This document shows, in pieces, positions 1-7,644 of a stretch of DNA of 26,760 nt. How positions within the stretch are numbered: the first letter of the stretch is position 1; the number at the start of each line of letters is the position of its first letter. The notes under the pieces were generated by a model. It was given only the letters and a program-made list of their open reading frames with translations. It had not been told where the DNA came from and made no database searches. Source of the DNA: an uncultured Butyricicoccus sp. (lineage in GTDB: Bacteria > Bacillota > Clostridia > Oscillospirales > Butyricicoccaceae); the NCBI GenBank assembly GCA_910584935.1, contig CAJUDU010000029.1:1-26760 (forward strand), in the 5' to 3' direction. The position numbers and the translations under genes are program-made.

Positions 1-81
1 CCCTATTATACCACACCTTCTTGACTTATGAAGGATTAAATCAGTGGTTCCTTTATTCACTTTTGTGCAAAAAACGCATGG

Positions 82-87
82 TATAAT
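82..87 (+). promoter_or_regulatory. Possible -10 element of the gerK operon
   Basis: A perfect TATAAT lies 58 bases before the gerKA start codon. No good sigma-A -35 box sits 16-18 bases upstream (a TTCACT at 56-61 would need a 20-base spacer), and the flanks do not match the forespore sigma-G -10 consensus well. The element is therefore a weak candidate; sporulation-specific transcription would be expected for this operon. Confidence 0.3.
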
Positions 88-145
88 CCGTTGTTTGCTG
101 GGGATGCTATCCTGTAAGACTGCAAATCAAACAAGGAGCGATTTT

Positions 146-1582
146 ATGGCAGCAATACAATTCACCCGTTCGCTTCCGGAAAATATCAGCCGGATGCAGG
201 CGCTTTTTGAAAATGATAATACCCTTATCATCCGTGAAACCCGCAGTGCGGCAGGTTTGCATTGTGCTGTTTTTTTCATTGATGGCATGGTAGATGGACG
301 TGCCATTAACCAAAGTGTCATTTGCCCGCTGGTCAACAGCCCGCTTGAAAAAACCGATGTAAAAACCCTTGCCCATACGGTTTTACAGGTAAATGACAGC
401 AAACCCGAACCTGATACGGATAAAATGCTGTCCTCATTATTATATGGCAATGCAGTAATCCTAACCGAAGGACAAGACAGCGCAGTTGTGGTAGATACCA
501 AAAACTTTACAACCCGTTCGCCAGAGGAACCTGATAATGAACGGGTATTGCGCGGCCCACGGGAAGGGTTTACTGAAGCCTTTATGACCAATTTGTCCCT
601 AATTCGGCGGCGGCTGAATGACCCACGATTAAAATTTTCCTTTTCCCGCATGGCAGGGCGCACCAATACGGTGGTCTGTTTATGTTATTTGGAAGGCATT
701 ACCGAAGAAGGTTTAGTCAAAGAAGCCCGCCGCAGGCTGGATACCTATTCGCTGGATGGCATTTTAGATGCTAATTATCTTGCGGAATGGATACGGGATG
801 ACCGGAAATCGCCATTTCCTACCCTTGGTACAACCGAACGCCCAGATGTTGTGGTTGCCAAACTTCTGGAAGGACGTTTGGCAATTGTGGTTGACGGCAC
901 ACCTGTTGTTTTAACGGCACCCTGTATTTTGCAGGAATGCTTACAAGCCAATGACGACTATTATCTGCCCACCCAACAAGCAGGGCTTGCCCGCGTACTG
1001 CGGTCGCTGGGCATTTTGATTTCTATGACAGTTGCTGGGTTTTATATTGCCTTGCTTTATCATCATGCCGAAGTCTTGCCCACCCGTATGCTGCTTGCCA
1101 TTGCCGCGGCACAAAAAGGCGTCCCTTTGCCCCCATTATGGGAAATCCTTGCGTTACTGATTGTGTTTGAAATCCTCAAGGAAGCCGGTACCCGTACCCC
1201 TGGCGTTATTGGTTCTACGATGTCCATTGTTGGCGGGCTGGTGCTGGGACAATCAGCTGTCGAAGCACGGCTGATTTCTGCCCCCGCTGTCATTATTGTT
1301 GCCGTTGCGGCTGTCACTGGGCTTGCTGCTCCCAAACTGGAATCCGCAGCGCTTACCATGCGGTTTATCTTAGCTGGCTGCGGCGCATTATTTGGGCTTT
1401 ATGGGCTATTATTTGGGCTGGCACTGATGCTGCTGCATTTATGCGCGATTCATTCTTTCGGCACACCATATCTGTTAAATCTATTGCCGCGTGTTACGGC
1501 ACATACCGAAGACCGTTGGGTTCGGGCTAATTGGTATCATATGCACAGCCGCCGCTTTTTGGCGCGAAAGGGGAAACCATGA
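146..1582 (+). CDS. gerKA: GerA-family spore germination protein, A subunit (GerKA-like)
   Basis: A subunit of a Ger nutrient-germinant receptor in the spore inner membrane (known for the family). The 478 residues fit the usual GerA length of about 460-540. The soluble N-terminal half carries the family signature around residues 124-155 (SPEEPDNERVLRGPREGF followed by NLSLIRRRL) and EGRLAIVVDGTPVVLTAP near 242-259. The C-terminal half holds several membrane segments (about 283-305, 333-345, 357-372, 378-395, 405-435), including FEILKEAGTRTPGVIG and the GGLVLGQSAVEA motif. An in-frame upstream ATG at 44 exists, but the ATG at 146 is preceded by AAGGAG at the right distance and gives the family-typical N-terminus. 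The stop overlaps the next gene's start (ATGA), so translation is coupled to gerKC. Confidence 0.93.
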   Translation: MAAIQFTRSLPENISRMQALFENDNTLIIRETRSAAGLHCAVFFIDGMVDGRAINQSVICPLVNSPLEKTDVKTLAHTVLQVNDSKPEPDTDKMLSSLLYGNAVILTEGQDSAVVVDTKNFTTRSPEEPDNERVLRGPREGFTEAFMTNLSLIRRRLNDPRLKFSFSRMAGRTNTVVCLCYLEGITEEGLVKEARRRLDTYSLDGILDANYLAEWIRDDRKSPFPTLGTTERPDVVVAKLLEGRLAIVVDGTPVVLTAPCILQECLQANDDYYLPTQQAGLARVLRSLGILISMTVAGFYIALLYHHAEVLPTRMLLAIAAAQKGVPLPPLWEILALLIVFEILKEAGTRTPGVIGSTMSIVGGLVLGQSAVEARLISAPAVIIVAVAAVTGLAAPKLESAALTMRFILAGCGALFGLYGLLFGLALMLLHLCAIHSFGTPYLLNLLPRVTAHTEDRWVRANWYHMHSRRFLARKGKP

Positions 1583-2244
1583 AACGATTGCTTGCACTGA
1601 TTTTTGGACTGCTGCTGATTGCCTGCTGCTATGCAAACCGTGACAATGGCATGGTGCAGGATGCCGCACAACTATTGCCAGTATCCGCGCTTGCGGTCAG
1701 CACCTGTCCAGAAGGTTACCTGATGACCATTGAAAGCATTCAGCAAGATAGTTTGGACGGCGATGCTGCCCCCGCTTATTTTTCCGTGAAAGGCACTGAT
1801 TTCAGCACCATGTTTGAACAGGCAGACAGCTTGCTGGCAAGCCGTTTATATTTAAGCCATGCGCAAGTCATTTTAGCCAGCAAAGAGGTCTTACAGCAAG
1901 CGCTGCCCGCTTTAGCGGACAGCTTGCTGGCTCGCCCGGATGCACGGCTAACCTTACGCATTGCAACCGTAGAACAAGGCGATGTTGCTGATGTATTATG
2001 CGCGGAATCCATTGACGGCAGTGTGCCAGGCATGGCGCTGGCAGAACTGCTTGACCAACGTGCGGCAGATGGCACCTTTGCGGATGCGCCACTATTCCGC
2101 ATTTTGGATTGGCAGCAAAGCAACCAGCCAGTTGCTCTGCCGGTTTTAGGGCTTACAGAAGATGGCTATGCAGCGCCGGCAGGCAGCGCGCTGCTGCAAA
2201 ATGGCGAAATACAATTCCTTTCAGGGGGTGGGCTGGATGCGTGA
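1579..2244 (+). CDS. gerKC: Short Ger(x)C-like germination lipoprotein (N-terminal domain only)
   Basis: Third-component lipoprotein of the germinant receptor, identified by operon position and N-terminal features. The start overlaps the gerKA stop by four bases. The N-terminus is a lipoprotein signal with lipobox LIAC, predicting lipidation at Cys16. Residues about 60-165 resemble the first GerAC domain: a low-complexity FEQADSLLASRLYLSHAQVIL stretch (split here as FEQADSLLASRLYL, SHAQVIL) matches the family's pattern of an aligned helix followed by SR-x-LYLSH. The protein has only 221 residues, whereas GerC subunits usually have about 350-400, so the whole C-terminal domain is missing. No frameshifted remainder follows, because gerKB starts immediately, overlapping by eight bases. 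This looks like a clean reduction and not a pseudogene. Confidence 0.75.
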   Translation: MKRLLALIFGLLLIACCYANRDNGMVQDAAQLLPVSALAVSTCPEGYLMTIESIQQDSLDGDAAPAYFSVKGTDFSTMFEQADSLLASRLYLSHAQVILASKEVLQQALPALADSLLARPDARLTLRIATVEQGDVADVLCAESIDGSVPGMALAELLDQRAADGTFADAPLFRILDWQQSNQPVALPVLGLTEDGYAAPAGSALLQNGEIQFLSGGGLDA

Positions 2245-3124
2245 TACCATTTTCCCGCGCTGGCAAGGGGCTTTTTTAGCCATTTTCTTATTGGCTGACG
2301 GGCTATATTTACCCGCTGCTCCGCAAGCTGTGCATAACCTGCTTTTGGGTGGACTGCTTGCTCTGCTGGTTTCCATGCTCTGGCTAAAAATACTTTCCAA
2401 CGCCCAGCAGCGGGATTTTGAAAGCCTTTGCCAAAACCATTTGCCTGCCTGGGCTTGCCGCTTGCTTTTTGCACTAGTTGCAGCGGCTTGCATCGCTGGC
2501 GTATGGTATTCTTTACAGCGGCTTTCTGCTTTTTGGAAACAAACCGCATTTATGGGTTTCCCGCGCTGGTTTGGCGCATTGATTTTGCTTTTTCTCGGCT
2601 GGCGCGCTGGACGGCGCGGGCGCACAGCCGTTTCGATGTGGGCATATCCGATGCTGTTTTTCACTGGGGCAGTGATTTTGTTATCCCTGCTGGTAACTGT
2701 GCCCGATTGTGCCCCAGAACATTTGCCCGCGTTGTTTGAAGGGTTTACCATCATGCCATCCCTGCTTTGCCGGTATTTATGGCTGCTTTTACCGCTGATT
2801 TTATGCACCCAAGACAAAGAAACCCCCAACTTACGGGCATACAGCATTGGCGTGCTGTCCGGCAGCCTTGGGCTGGTGCTGATTGCCCTGCGGGCATGGC
2901 TTGTGCTTGGCGCTGGCGCAAGCCAGCTGCCCTATCCCGCGTTTTCTGCTGCTGGTGTATTTTCTGTCGGCGATTTTTTACAGCGTGGCGAAGTGATTTT
3001 CGGCTGTGCGCTTGCTTTATGTGAAGCTGTTCGCGTTGCCCTGCTGATTACACTGCTTTATTCCGCCTGCCGGATTGTATTCCCAAAACAAAACGCTAAG
3101 CAGCAGAAACCCTGCCAAACCTGA
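2237..3124 (+). CDS. gerKB: GerAB/GerKB-type spore germination permease, short form
   Basis: B subunit of the germinant receptor, an APC-superfamily-like membrane protein that binds the germinant in characterised homologues. The product is 295 residues and almost entirely hydrophobic. I count about eight membrane segments (near residues 12-28, 33-52, 71-92, 105-120, 126-147, 172-192, 203-227, 258-284). Family members normally have about 360 residues and ten segments. The YPAFSAAGVFSVGDFLQRGE stretch near 238-257 resembles the conserved late region of GerAB proteins. The ATG at 2237 is chosen because AGGGGG precedes it and because it gives a family-like N-terminus; an upstream in-frame ATG at 2162 would lie deep inside gerKC. 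A strong terminator follows 14 bases after the stop. Confidence 0.82.
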   Translation: MRDTIFPRWQGAFLAIFLLADGLYLPAAPQAVHNLLLGGLLALLVSMLWLKILSNAQQRDFESLCQNHLPAWACRLLFALVAAACIAGVWYSLQRLSAFWKQTAFMGFPRWFGALILLFLGWRAGRRGRTAVSMWAYPMLFFTGAVILLSLLVTVPDCAPEHLPALFEGFTIMPSLLCRYLWLLLPLILCTQDKETPNLRAYSIGVLSGSLGLVLIALRAWLVLGAGASQLPYPAFSAAGVFSVGDFLQRGEVIFGCALALCEAVRVALLITLLYSACRIVFPKQNAKQQKPCQT

Positions 3125-3138
3125 CTCACAGATACAGA

Positions 3139-3170
3139 AAAGCCCTTTTGCCAAGTGGCAAAAGGGCTTT
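3139..3170. terminator. Rho-independent terminator after gerKB
   Basis: A perfect 14-bp stem (AAAGCCCTTTTGCC with its complement GGCAAAAGGGCTTT) closes a four-base AAGT loop and runs into ATTT. It lies between convergent genes (gerKB and the acetyltransferase) and probably serves both strands. Confidence 0.92.
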
Positions 3171-3234
3171 ATTTGCATCAAACTGCTGCACACATTAGCA
3201 CGCGGCGTATAAGCGATAAAGTGCGTCTTCTTTT

Positions 3235-3690
3235 TCAAAAGGAAATCGGGGCGTCTAAAACCATCTGCTGATATTCCAGCGGCGTAAAACCAAGACGTTC
3301 ATATAACGCCGCCGCACGGGTATTTTCCGCTGTCACTTCCAAACGGAACCGGGCAGCATTTGGATATGCTGCCCGTACCGCAGCAATTAACGCTTGCCCT
3401 ATGCCTTGCCCTTGCAGGGCTGGCATGACCATTAATTCTTCCAGCCAAATACATAACCCGCCTGCTTCATTTGACCAGGTTACTGCACATAAACAATATG
3501 CTTTAGGAATATCCCGTTCATCTGCTGCCACAAAACAACGTGCATATGCTGTATCACTCATCAGCAAGTCAAATGTGTGTTCCGCATGGCTGTCCGGGAT
3601 GGGGTGCGCCACTGCGGGAAGGGCATAAAAATCATGCACCATCTGACAAAAATATGGCTTGTCCCATGGAAGGATTTCACGTATCTCCAT
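3235..3690 (-). CDS. GNAT-family N-acetyltransferase
   Basis: A 151-residue acetyl-CoA-dependent acetyltransferase of unknown substrate. The acetyl-CoA binding motif A is clear at residues about 84-103 (LEELMVMPALQGQGIGQALI, with Q-x-x-G-x-G). Motif B follows as NTRAAALYERLGF near 123-135, the usual GNAT terminus. The length is normal for a single GNAT domain. Its start lies four bases after the stop of the sulfhydrylase gene, so the two are surely co-transcribed. That could hint at an amino-acid or homoserine-related substrate, but the sequence itself does not show one. Confidence 0.88.
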   Translation of the reverse strand: MEIREILPWDKPYFCQMVHDFYALPAVAHPIPDSHAEHTFDLLMSDTAYARCFVAADERDIPKAYCLCAVTWSNEAGGLCIWLEELMVMPALQGQGIGQALIAAVRAAYPNAARFRLEVTAENTRAAALYERLGFTPLEYQQMVLDAPISF

Positions 3691-3694
3691 ACCG

Positions 3695-4960
3695 TTAAAT
3701 TTGTGCCAGTGCCTGATCTAAATCTGCAATAATATCTTCTACATTTTCCAGCCCAACTGACAGCCGGACTAAACCTGGTTCAATGCCCGCGGCAACCAAT
3801 TGTTCATCCGTCAGTTGACGGTGGGTTTCTGATGCCGGATGTAAAACACAAGTGCGGATATCTGCAACATGGACTTCATTACAAGCCAGTTTTAAACTGT
3901 CCATAAACTTCATGGCGGCTTCACGCCCACCTTTGATATCAATGGACATCACACCTGATGTGCCCTGCGGCAAGTATTTTTTTCCCAGTTCATAATACTT
4001 ATCGCCCGGCAAGCCTGGATACCGCACCCCTGCAATTTTATCCGAACCCGCTAAATGTTTAGCAACTGTTTCCGCATTGCGGCAATACTGTGCCATGCGT
4101 ACTGGCAGGGTTTCTAAGCCAAGATTCAGCAAAAATGCAGAATGTGCAGCTGGATAACAGCCAAAATCACGCATAAGCTGCATCCGTGCTTTAATGATAT
4201 ATGCCATATTGCCAAATTCACGGGTATATACTACACCATGATAGCTCTCATCTGGTTCAGTAAAATCCGGGAATTTGCCGGAGGCCGCCCAATCAAATTT
4301 GCCGCTGTCTACAATCACGCCGCCACCCTGTACCGCATGACCATCCATATATTTGGTGGTTGAGTGGATCACAATATCCGCGCCCCATTCAAATGGGCGG
4401 CATAAAATTGGTGTTGCAAAAGTGCTGTCAATGATTAGCGGCACATGGTTTTTATGTGCTATCGCAGCCCATTTTTCAATATCAAACACAGCAAGCGCAG
4501 GATTTGCCAGGGTTTCGCCAAAAACAGCTTTTGTATTTGGTTTAAATAATTTCTGGATTTCTTCTTCCGAAGCTTCCGCATCTGCCCAGATGCATTCAAT
4601 GCCCAATTTCTTTAACGTGACGCCAAATAAGTTGATGGTACCACCATAAATTGTTGTTGCTGCAATGAAACTGTCCCCAGCAGAACATACATTTAAAATG
4701 GACAGCAAAGATGCTGCCTGCCCGCTGCTGGTCAGCATAGCGCCAACGCCGCCTTCTAATTCCGCAATTTTCTTTTCCACCGCGTCACAAGTCGGGTTTG
4801 CAAAGCGGGAATAAATACATTCCATTGGCATATCAAAAAGTGATGCGATTTTTGCGGTTGAATCAAACCGGTAGGTGGTAGACTGTACAATGGGCATCAC
4901 GCCAGGCCCGCCATTTTCCGGCTGGTATCCTGCGTGCAAGCATTTTGTTTCCAAGTTCAT
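3695..4960 (-). CDS. metY: O-acetyl-L-homoserine sulfhydrylase (PLP-dependent)
   Basis: A 421-residue Cys/Met-metabolism PLP enzyme of the MetY class. It converts O-acetylhomoserine and sulfide (or methanethiol) to homocysteine (or methionine) in the cytosol. Landmarks are the N-terminal ETKCLHAGY and PIVQSTTYRF, SRFANPT near 51-57, the PLP-contacting SSGQAA near 78-83, IIDSTFATP near 176-184, and the Schiff-base lysine in HSTTKYMDGH (Lys203). The late GLENVEDIIADLDQAL is typical. Length and the GHAVQGGG insertion favour the sulfhydrylase over cystathionine gamma-synthase, though family members are hard to separate by motif alone. The start has AGGGGGAAA upstream and its own promoter at 4995-5024; it sits 85 bases downstream of the kinase gene. 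Confidence 0.93.
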   Translation of the reverse strand: MNLETKCLHAGYQPENGGPGVMPIVQSTTYRFDSTAKIASLFDMPMECIYSRFANPTCDAVEKKIAELEGGVGAMLTSSGQAASLLSILNVCSAGDSFIAATTIYGGTINLFGVTLKKLGIECIWADAEASEEEIQKLFKPNTKAVFGETLANPALAVFDIEKWAAIAHKNHVPLIIDSTFATPILCRPFEWGADIVIHSTTKYMDGHAVQGGGVIVDSGKFDWAASGKFPDFTEPDESYHGVVYTREFGNMAYIIKARMQLMRDFGCYPAAHSAFLLNLGLETLPVRMAQYCRNAETVAKHLAGSDKIAGVRYPGLPGDKYYELGKKYLPQGTSGVMSIDIKGGREAAMKFMDSLKLACNEVHVADIRTCVLHPASETHRQLTDEQLVAAGIEPGLVRLSVGLENVEDIIADLDQALAQI

Positions 4961-4994
4961 AAAGGATTTCCCCCTATTTTGAATTTCCAGAATT

Positions 4995-5024
4995 ATTGTA
5001 TCACACCGCAGCTGCTTCGGTCAA
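4995..5024 (-). promoter_or_regulatory. Sigma-A-type promoter for metY
   Basis: On the minus strand, TTGACC (5019-5024) and TACAAT (4995-5000) are separated by 18 bases. The predicted transcription start lies about 28 bases before the metY ATG. That leaves no room for an S-box or T-box leader, so regulation by such an RNA element is unlikely here. Confidence 0.72.
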
Positions 5025-5045
5025 CCGGACAAAACACTTTCAGAG

Positions 5046-6023
5046 TTATTCATAAAGGGTTTTTCGGGAAGCAAGGTCAATGCTGACCTGCGTTCCCTTG
5101 CCTGGCGCGGAAACCACCGAAACCGGGTGACGCAAAGATTCTAATATCCGGCGGCATAAATATAAACCGATACCTGTGGATTTTTGTTCCTGCCGCCCAT
5201 TATGCCCTGTGAATCCTTTGTCAAAAATACGCGGCAAATCTTCCGGGGCAATGCCTATGCCTGTATCCGCAATCACTAACGTGGCTTCCCCTTCTAATGT
5301 AATGGATACTTTGCCCACAGGCGTATATTTTAACGCGTTAGATAATAACTGTTCGATGACAAATTGCAGCCATTTTTCATCTGTCAGCACTTTGCAGCCC
5401 AAAGGCGTATAATCTAAGGCAATTTTACTGCGGATGAATAATGGGGCATATTTCCGGACGGCTCGGGTGATCATGGAATCCAACTCATACCGCCGGAACA
5501 CAAAATCACTGGAATCACTGCCAAGCCGTACATATTGCAGCGCCATTTCAGTATATTGCTCAATTTTAAACAGTTCACCAGTAATTTCCTGGTTTAATGG
5601 ATGGGGTTCACTTTGCAGCAACAACCGCATTGCGGCAATCGGTGTTTTAATTTGATGCAGCCATAAGGTATAGTAATCCATCATTTCAACCTGTGCCGCT
5701 TCCATCGCATCCGCCTGCGTGCGGTAAGCTTCATATAATGCAGTAATCATCTGCTGGTAATCAGCTTCAATGATATCCCGTGGTTTGGGCATCCCATCAA
5801 TATAATAAGGCAATTGATAAATTGCAGCCTGTACCTGCCTATGGCGCTGCCGCGTCAGCAAAAGGTTCACTACAAACACAATAGCGGCAATCACAGCACA
5901 TAACGATAACCCATATAACACACTGCCTGGTGCAACATCCTGAAGCGCCATCAGCGCCGCAAAAATCAAGGCAAAAACCGCGGATAACCCATAAATCAAT
6001 AAGCCATGTTTTAATCCATACAT
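5046..6023 (-). CDS. Intramembrane-sensing (BceS-like) sensor histidine kinase
   Basis: A 325-residue kinase with the compact BceS/GraS architecture: two membrane helices (about 8-27 and 34-55) joined by a very short external loop and no extracellular sensor domain. The dimerisation/phosphoacceptor motif is LWLHQIKTPIAAMRLLL (His123). ATPase boxes follow: LLSNALKYTP (Asn229), DTGIGI near 253-258, and STGIGLYLC near 282-290. Kinases of this class usually sense cell-wall-active peptides through a partner BceAB ABC transporter, but no transporter gene lies in this window. The start codon overlaps the response-regulator stop by 13 bases, so the two are one cistron pair. Confidence 0.92.
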   Translation of the reverse strand: MYGLKHGLLIYGLSAVFALIFAALMALQDVAPGSVLYGLSLCAVIAAIVFVVNLLLTRQRHRQVQAAIYQLPYYIDGMPKPRDIIEADYQQMITALYEAYRTQADAMEAAQVEMMDYYTLWLHQIKTPIAAMRLLLQSEPHPLNQEITGELFKIEQYTEMALQYVRLGSDSSDFVFRRYELDSMITRAVRKYAPLFIRSKIALDYTPLGCKVLTDEKWLQFVIEQLLSNALKYTPVGKVSITLEGEATLVIADTGIGIAPEDLPRIFDKGFTGHNGRQEQKSTGIGLYLCRRILESLRHPVSVVSAPGKGTQVSIDLASRKTLYE

Positions 6024-6703
6024 GATAAATCCCTCACAAAATAACCGGCGCCTTTTTTGGTTGCAATAAAACCATCCAGCCCATAGGCGGAAAGCTTATG
6101 CCGCAGGCGGTTGATATTCACGGTTAATGTATTTTCATCAATAAAACTATTGCTTTCCCATAAACGGGTCATCATTGCATCACGGGAAACCACTTGCCCT
6201 TGTCCTTCTAAAAGGGCTTGCAAAATGCGAAATTCATTGCGGGTAAGTTCTATGGTCTGTCCATGATAAGATAATCCCATCCCAGATAAATCCAGCACCA
6301 CATCCCCATACCGTATGATATTGGCATTCCCTGTGAAATGATATGTCCGCCGCAATAATGCGCGGACTTTTGCCATTAAAACCGTTAAATCAAAGGGTTT
6401 GGGAATGAAATCATCTGCTCCCATGTCCATTGCCATCACAATATTCATATTATCAGAAGCAGATGAAAGAAAAATTACAGGTACGCTGGAAATCCGACGG
6501 ATTTCCTGGCACCAATAATACCCATTGAAAAACGGCAGGGAAATGTCTAGCAAAACAAGCTGTGGGTCATATGCGGTAAACTGGCTTAACACCGCAGAAA
6601 AATCATCTGCCGTTTGTGCCGTGAGTCCCCAGCGTTTCAATTCAGCAGTCACAACACCTGCAATAATCGGATCATCTTCTACAACAAAAACTTTATACAT
6701 CAT
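6011..6703 (-). CDS. OmpR/BceR-family response regulator
   Basis: A 230-residue DNA-binding response regulator paired with the overlapping kinase gene. The receiver domain (about 3-117) has the acidic pocket VVEDD (residues 7-11), phosphoacceptor Asp53 in LLDISLP, and Lys102 in PKPFD. The winged-helix domain (about 130-225) shows LTRNEFRILQALL and ENTLTVNINRLRHKL, the latter very close to BceR/GraR-type regulators. An in-frame upstream ATG at 6739 gives 12 extra residues, but the start at 6703 is preferred because GGAGGG lies ten bases before it. A tandem ATG at 6700 would also work. Confidence 0.92.
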   Translation of the reverse strand: MMYKVFVVEDDPIIAGVVTAELKRWGLTAQTADDFSAVLSQFTAYDPQLVLLDISLPFFNGYYWCQEIRRISSVPVIFLSSASDNMNIVMAMDMGADDFIPKPFDLTVLMAKVRALLRRTYHFTGNANIIRYGDVVLDLSGMGLSYHGQTIELTRNEFRILQALLEGQGQVVSRDAMMTRLWESNSFIDENTLTVNINRLRHKLSAYGLDGFIATKKGAGYFVRDLSCMD

Positions 6704-6833
6704 AAAAAAACTGCCCTCCGTTCCTTTTGATTGTACCATAGATATCGCAAATGCACCAAGGAAAAAACAACAGGGCGCTTATCAGATAAGATAAAAAAAT
6801 TCCCCGTATCAGCTGCCAGTTGGATTTATCCAT
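6693..6833 (-). CDS. Possible 46-residue single-pass membrane microprotein
   Basis: I do not recognise this ORF. From ATG at 6833 it encodes 46 residues. A short polar start (MDKSNWQ) leads into a hydrophobic segment at about 8-32 (IRGIFLSYLISALLFFPW region), and a basic tail (KRNGG) follows. Its stop overlaps the response-regulator start by 11 bases, a typical arrangement for translational coupling, and a modest AAGGG lies eight bases before the ATG. Against it: the best promoter for the regulator (6730-6759) lies inside the ORF, and no clear promoter was found upstream of it. It could be a real small membrane partner of the two-component system or a chance ORF. Confidence 0.35.
   Translation of the reverse strand: MDKSNWQLIRGIFLSYLISALLFFPWCICDIYGTIKRNGGQFFYDV
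6730..6759 (-). promoter_or_regulatory. Candidate promoter for the BceRS-like pair
   Basis: On the minus strand, TACAAT (6730-6735) has an 18-base spacer to a weak TTGGTG -35 box (6754-6759). It would give a leader of about 20 bases before the response-regulator ATG at 6703 and would exclude the 46-residue ORF from the transcript. Confidence 0.4.
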
Positions 6834-6880
6834 AAAATAAACCCTTATTGCAATCTACAAATACTCTTTGCGGAAAGGTG

Positions 6881-6909
6881 TTGTATTTTCGCCGGAAATC
6901 TGTTATCCT
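6881..6909 (+). promoter_or_regulatory. Candidate promoter of the M50-scpAB-dacF-rluB operon
   Basis: TTGTAT (6881-6886) and TATCCT (6904-6909) are separated by 17 bases, with predicted initiation near 6916 and a leader of about 40 bases. The match is moderate, but it is the only good candidate ahead of a long, tightly packed operon. Confidence 0.5.
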
Positions 6910-6954
6910 TTAATGTGAGGTAATGTCTTTTAGAAATCTTTTTGGAGGAATCCC

Positions 6955-7644
6955 ATGCTTTTAAACTTAATCCTGTCTGGCGACTTGCGCAGCCTATTTA
7001 TTGGCGCTTTACTGTGCATCCCTTCAGTTGTTATCTGCCTTTCTTTTCATGAGGCTTGCCATGGGCTGGCTGCTTATTTGATGGGCGACCATACCGCGAA
7101 AGCTGCTGGACGTTTAACCCTTGACCCGCTTGCCCATATTGACCCTTGGGGCTTCCTTTGTATGATGCTGCTTGGCTTTGGTTGGGCACGCCCTGTCCCG
7201 GTTGATATCTCCCAGTTCCGCAACCGCCGTTTGGGCATGGGCATTACGGCTTTTGCCGGGCCGCTGGCTAATATTATCCTTGCTTTTATCGCATACTTTA
7301 TTATGCTGATGCTGATGATAAACGGTGGAGCAGACATGAACAGTTTTTTACAAATCATGACTGAACTGTTCTACTATATCGCTTCCCTTTCAGTTGGGCT
7401 GGCTGTCTTTAATCTGCTGCCCATCCATCCACTGGATGGCTCCCGTATTCTTGACGCAATCCTTCCATTCAAAGCGCAAATCCGTTACCAAAACTTTTTG
7501 CACCGCTATGGCTCAGTTATTCTGCTTGTTGTGGTGATGTTCATCTGGTGGGGCGGCATTTCGCTGCTGATTCAGCCTGTCCGCAATGCAATTTATCACG
7601 CGGCACAATCCGCCGCCTTTGCCATTGCCGGGATTCCCACATGA
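6955..7644 (+). CDS. M50-family site-2-type zinc metalloprotease (rhomboid-like Rip2/YwhC group)
   Basis: An integral-membrane metalloprotease of 229 residues with about five membrane segments. The zinc site is plain: HEACH (His32, Glu33, His36) inside a helix, and the third ligand region NLLPIHPLDGSRI with Asp161. It lacks a PDZ domain and has the short single-domain form, unlike RseP/RasP. Family members cleave within the membrane, but the substrate cannot be told from sequence. GGAGG lies eight bases ahead of the ATG. The stop overlaps the scpA start (ATGA); this gene before scpA is a common arrangement in Clostridia. Confidence 0.92.
   Translation: MLLNLILSGDLRSLFIGALLCIPSVVICLSFHEACHGLAAYLMGDHTAKAAGRLTLDPLAHIDPWGFLCMMLLGFGWARPVPVDISQFRNRRLGMGITAFAGPLANIILAFIAYFIMLMLMINGGADMNSFLQIMTELFYYIASLSVGLAVFNLLPIHPLDGSRILDAILPFKAQIRYQNFLHRYGSVILLVVVMFIWWGGISLLIQPVRNAIYHAAQSAAFAIAGIPT

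Noticed and set aside
21..49. TTGACT at 21-26 as the -35 box of a gerK promoter
   Set aside because: No -10-like sequence lies 16-18 bases downstream; the nearest TATAAT is at 82.
2166..2847. Long minus-strand ORFs opposite gerKB
   Set aside because: They are antisense shadows, rich in Arg, Ser, Lys and Gln, without ribosome binding sites, opposite a clear membrane protein.
4961..5045. S-box or T-box leader ahead of metY
   Set aside because: The predicted transcript start is only about 28 bases from the ATG, far too short for either element.
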